Shown here: piece after piece, positions 36,017 to 37,484 of the stretch
Layout: each line of letters begins with the position of its first letter
How positions within the stretch are numbered: the first letter of the stretch is position 1
IMG/VR virus record: IMGVR_UViG_3300028802_000044
Location: 1-37,484 of that record
DNA length: 37,484 bases
Direction: 5' to 3' (one strand)
DNA from: a virus
The notes under the pieces: model-generated
Told to the model about the DNA's origin: nothing
What the model saw: only the letters and a program-made list of their open reading frames with translations
Databases searched by the model: none
Translations under genes and position numbers: made by a program

Positions 36017-36715
36017 ATGCCGCTTGAGGCACCCTCCCAAATGGGGGACATGTTGAGCCAGGCCGATTGCCTGGGTCACACAATGATCGTCGCACCGACC
36101 GAGTTCATCCCGCACATCCCGACCGTCAACACCAAGCCGGGGGAGCAGAGCCCAGCCATCCGGGTCAACGTCGCGGACTTCGTGGACCCGGATAACCCGG
36201 TGATCTACCGGGGGGTGCTCTGGTTCGGTGTCATCTCCGGCAACCTCCGTCGGCAGGTCGGCTCGTTCCTGGCCGCACGGATGGGCCAGGGCCAGGCCAG
36301 CCCGGGGCGCAACGCGCCGTGGCAGCTCGACGACGTGACGGGTGAGGCGGACTGGATGGCCCACCTCAACAACTGGCTGGACAACACGCAGGTCGGAGTG
36401 GACTTTCAGGCTGAGGCGATTGCCGAGGCCAATCGGGCGGCACAGGCCACCGCAGCCAACCCGGCGGCTCCGGCTCCGGTGGCTACCACGCCTGCTCCTG
36501 CGGCGGCTCCGGCCCCCGCCCCCCGTCCGGCCCCCCCGGCGGCTCCGCCCGTGAACCGTCCGGCTGCTGTAGCCCCGGTGGCACCCCCTGCCCCTGCGGC
36601 CCCCGCGCTGGCCGCTCCGGCGGCTGACCCGATGGCCCAGCTCGCAGGGCTGCCGCCGGAGGAGCTGCAGAAGGTGATGGCGCTCCTCGCCCAGCAGGGT
36701 CAGGCTGCGCACTAA
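36017..36715 (+). CDS. Single-stranded-DNA-binding-like protein with Pro/Ala tail
   Basis: A 232-residue protein. Residues 18-105 form a beta-rich, OB-like domain (LGHTMIVAPTEFIPHIPTVN, then IRVNVADFVDP and YRGVLWFGVISGNLRRQVGS) followed by MGQGQASPGRNAPWQLDD. Phage proteins with this layout, including the LGQGxAxxGxNPPW segment, lie in actinophage replication modules and are taken as SSB-like. About 75 residues of Pro/Ala follow, then a final helix (LAGLPPEELQKVMALLAQQG). Located before PrimPol. The SSB role is inferred. Confidence 0.6.
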   Translation: MPLEAPSQMGDMLSQADCLGHTMIVAPTEFIPHIPTVNTKPGEQSPAIRVNVADFVDPDNPVIYRGVLWFGVISGNLRRQVGSFLAARMGQGQASPGRNAPWQLDDVTGEADWMAHLNNWLDNTQVGVDFQAEAIAEANRAAQATAANPAAPAPVATTPAPAAAPAPAPRPAPPAAPPVNRPAAVAPVAPPAPAAPALAAPAADPMAQLAGLPPEELQKVMALLAQQGQAAH

Positions 36716-36733
36716 GCTCCTGTCTAGGGGCGC

Positions 36734-36777
36734 GACGACCCTCGGTATCGGTGAAGGAAGCCGGACCGAGGGTCGTC
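36734..36777 (+). promoter_or_regulatory. Long stem-loop before the PrimPol gene
   Basis: GACGACCCTCGGT (36734-36746) and ACCGAGGGTCGTC (36765-36777) form a perfect 13-bp stem with an 18-base loop containing a GGAAG purine run. It lies between the SSB-like gene and PrimPol; it may be an attenuator, a protein-binding RNA element or part of an origin. Confidence 0.65.
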
Positions 36778-36813
36778 CCGTCTGCAACAACAACTGGATA
36801 GGACGAGGTGAGC

Positions 36814-37484
36814 ATGATCGATCTGAACGAGTTGGCCGATCTGCCAACGGACCCGCTTGAACTGGCGCTGTTCTGGGCCGACCGGGGGCTCCCCGTCCTC
36901 CCCTGCAACCCAGACACTAAGGCTCCGTGGGTCGGCAAGAAGTGGGAGCAACAGGCCACCACCGACCAGGTGACGATTCACGCCTGGTGGTACCACAAGC
37001 CAACAGCGCGGGTCGGGATCAAGACTGGACTGGCCTGTGGGTGCGGCTGCCTGGACGGCCCCGATGTCCTGGACTTCGACGTCAGTGATGGGAAGCCCGG
37101 GATCGAACAACGTCGGATCCTGGTGGACGCGGGCATTTTGGACGGCACCAAGACGCTGCGGTTGGGGACACCCAGCGGGGGCGAGCACTGGTGGTTCCAG
37201 GGCACCTCCCAGCACAACAAGCAGAACGACGATTCGGTGTGGGGTGTGGACCTGCGCGCTCATCACGGGATGGTGCTAGCCCCCGGCAACCCGGGATACG
37301 AGGTTAAGTCGGTCCCATGGGATGAACTCGGCAAGATAGACTGGGACGCCATTCGGCTGTGCCTAGGAATACTGGTCAAGCCGGGAGGGGGGGACAAACC
37401 ACGACTCCCACCGACCCGCCCCGTGGGCGGTTCGGTGCCAGCGCCGTCTCGGTCCAAGCTGGTGGCACCCGCCCGGTTCGACAA
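36814..37484 (+). CDS. Primase-polymerase (AEP/PrimPol), N-terminal part, cut by window end
   Basis: 223 residues are visible. The Prim-Pol domain is recognisable: PLELALFWADRGLPVLPCNP (14-33), KAPWVGKKWEQQATTD, VGIKTG (67-72), VLDFDV with catalytic D87 and D89, TPSGGEHWWF (119-128) with H125, and VDLRAHHGMVLAPG with D146. It makes primers and can extend them. The Z-phage S-2L also replicates with a PrimPol, whose specificity for 2-aminoadenine depends partly on a dATPase. Start: ATG 36814, or GTG 36808 two codons earlier; the ribosome site fits both. The rest lies beyond the window. Confidence 0.9.
   Translation, partial: MIDLNELADLPTDPLELALFWADRGLPVLPCNPDTKAPWVGKKWEQQATTDQVTIHAWWYHKPTARVGIKTGLACGCGCLDGPDVLDFDVSDGKPGIEQRRILVDAGILDGTKTLRLGTPSGGEHWWFQGTSQHNKQNDDSVWGVDLRAHHGMVLAPGNPGYEVKSVPWDELGKIDWDAIRLCLGILVKPGGGDKPRLPPTRPVGGSVPAPSRSKLVAPARFD

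Noticed and set aside
1-37484. tRNA genes
   Set aside because: I saw no T-loop consensus with matching acceptor stems by eye; a covariance search could still find one.
1-37484. Integrase, excisionase or attachment site
   Set aside because: No recombinase catalytic pattern found among the proteins; the small HTH protein alone does not indicate lysogeny.

Overview
This window is most of a tailed double-stranded DNA phage genome (siphovirus type) infecting an actinobacterium. The evidence is high GC content with strong GC3 bias, a phage-encoded WhiB regulator, actinophage-style small terminase, tail chaperone and minor tail genes, GTG/TTG starts, and many ATGA/TGATG gene overlaps. No integrase, ParA/ParB or tRNA gene is seen, so nothing here points to lysogeny. 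The host genus cannot be fixed from sequence alone.

Layout. 1-6.3 kb: terminase small and large subunits, portal, prohead protease and an HK97-fold capsid protein. 6.4-9.05 kb: a small gene, then an inserted cassette of two GT-A glycosyltransferases flanking a CmcI-like methyltransferase. 9.05-18.9 kb: head-tail connectors, two related tail-tube-like proteins, the G/GT tail chaperones with a CCCAAAA -1 frameshift site, tape measure, and minor tail proteins including a 1235-residue protein with carbohydrate-binding-like domains. 18.85-20.8 kb: a zinc peptidase lysin with a peptidoglycan-binding domain and a collagen-like tail, followed by three small membrane proteins of holin type. 20.96-22.09 kb: a leftward operon (WhiB, two unknown genes, KOW protein). 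22.2-26.6 kb: two paralogous Cys/His proteins, then an array of small genes separated by a repeated regulatory cassette. 26.76-30.18 kb: a leftward nucleotide-metabolism operon. 30.28-37.48 kb: rightward purB, HTH regulator, SF1 helicase, small genes, Cas4/RecB-like nuclease, SSB-like protein and the start of a primase-polymerase, cut by the window end.

Main conclusion: this phage very probably replaces adenine by 2-aminoadenine (Z, diaminopurine). The adenylosuccinate-synthetase homologue at 29132-30181 carries GSEGKG where PurA has GDEGKG; this Asp-to-Ser change and the short length are the marks of PurZ. It is transcribed divergently from a complete phage-encoded adenylosuccinate lyase (PurB), a step usually left to the host. 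The same leftward operon holds a possible MazG/MazZ-like pyrophosphohydrolase and a deoxyribosyltransferase-like/dUTPase fusion, and the replication module ends in a PrimPol of the kind used by Z-phage S-2L. An HD-type dATPase (DatZ) is not in the window and would be expected beyond the right edge.

Second main observation: between 23.75 and 26.07 kb seven small genes are each preceded by a cassette made of a near-perfect GC palindrome, an extended -10 promoter and, except in one, a GC-rich leader hairpin. In five of the seven the cassette opens with a TGTGA-N6-TCACA-type site overlapping the previous stop codon. One cargo gene is a NADAR-family protein, probably leaderless, and a plausible counter-defence gene. 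A parS-like 14-mer lies just upstream of the array. Three places (about 20.0, 26.2 and 33.7 kb) show coding signal switching frame, either by recoding or by sequence errors.
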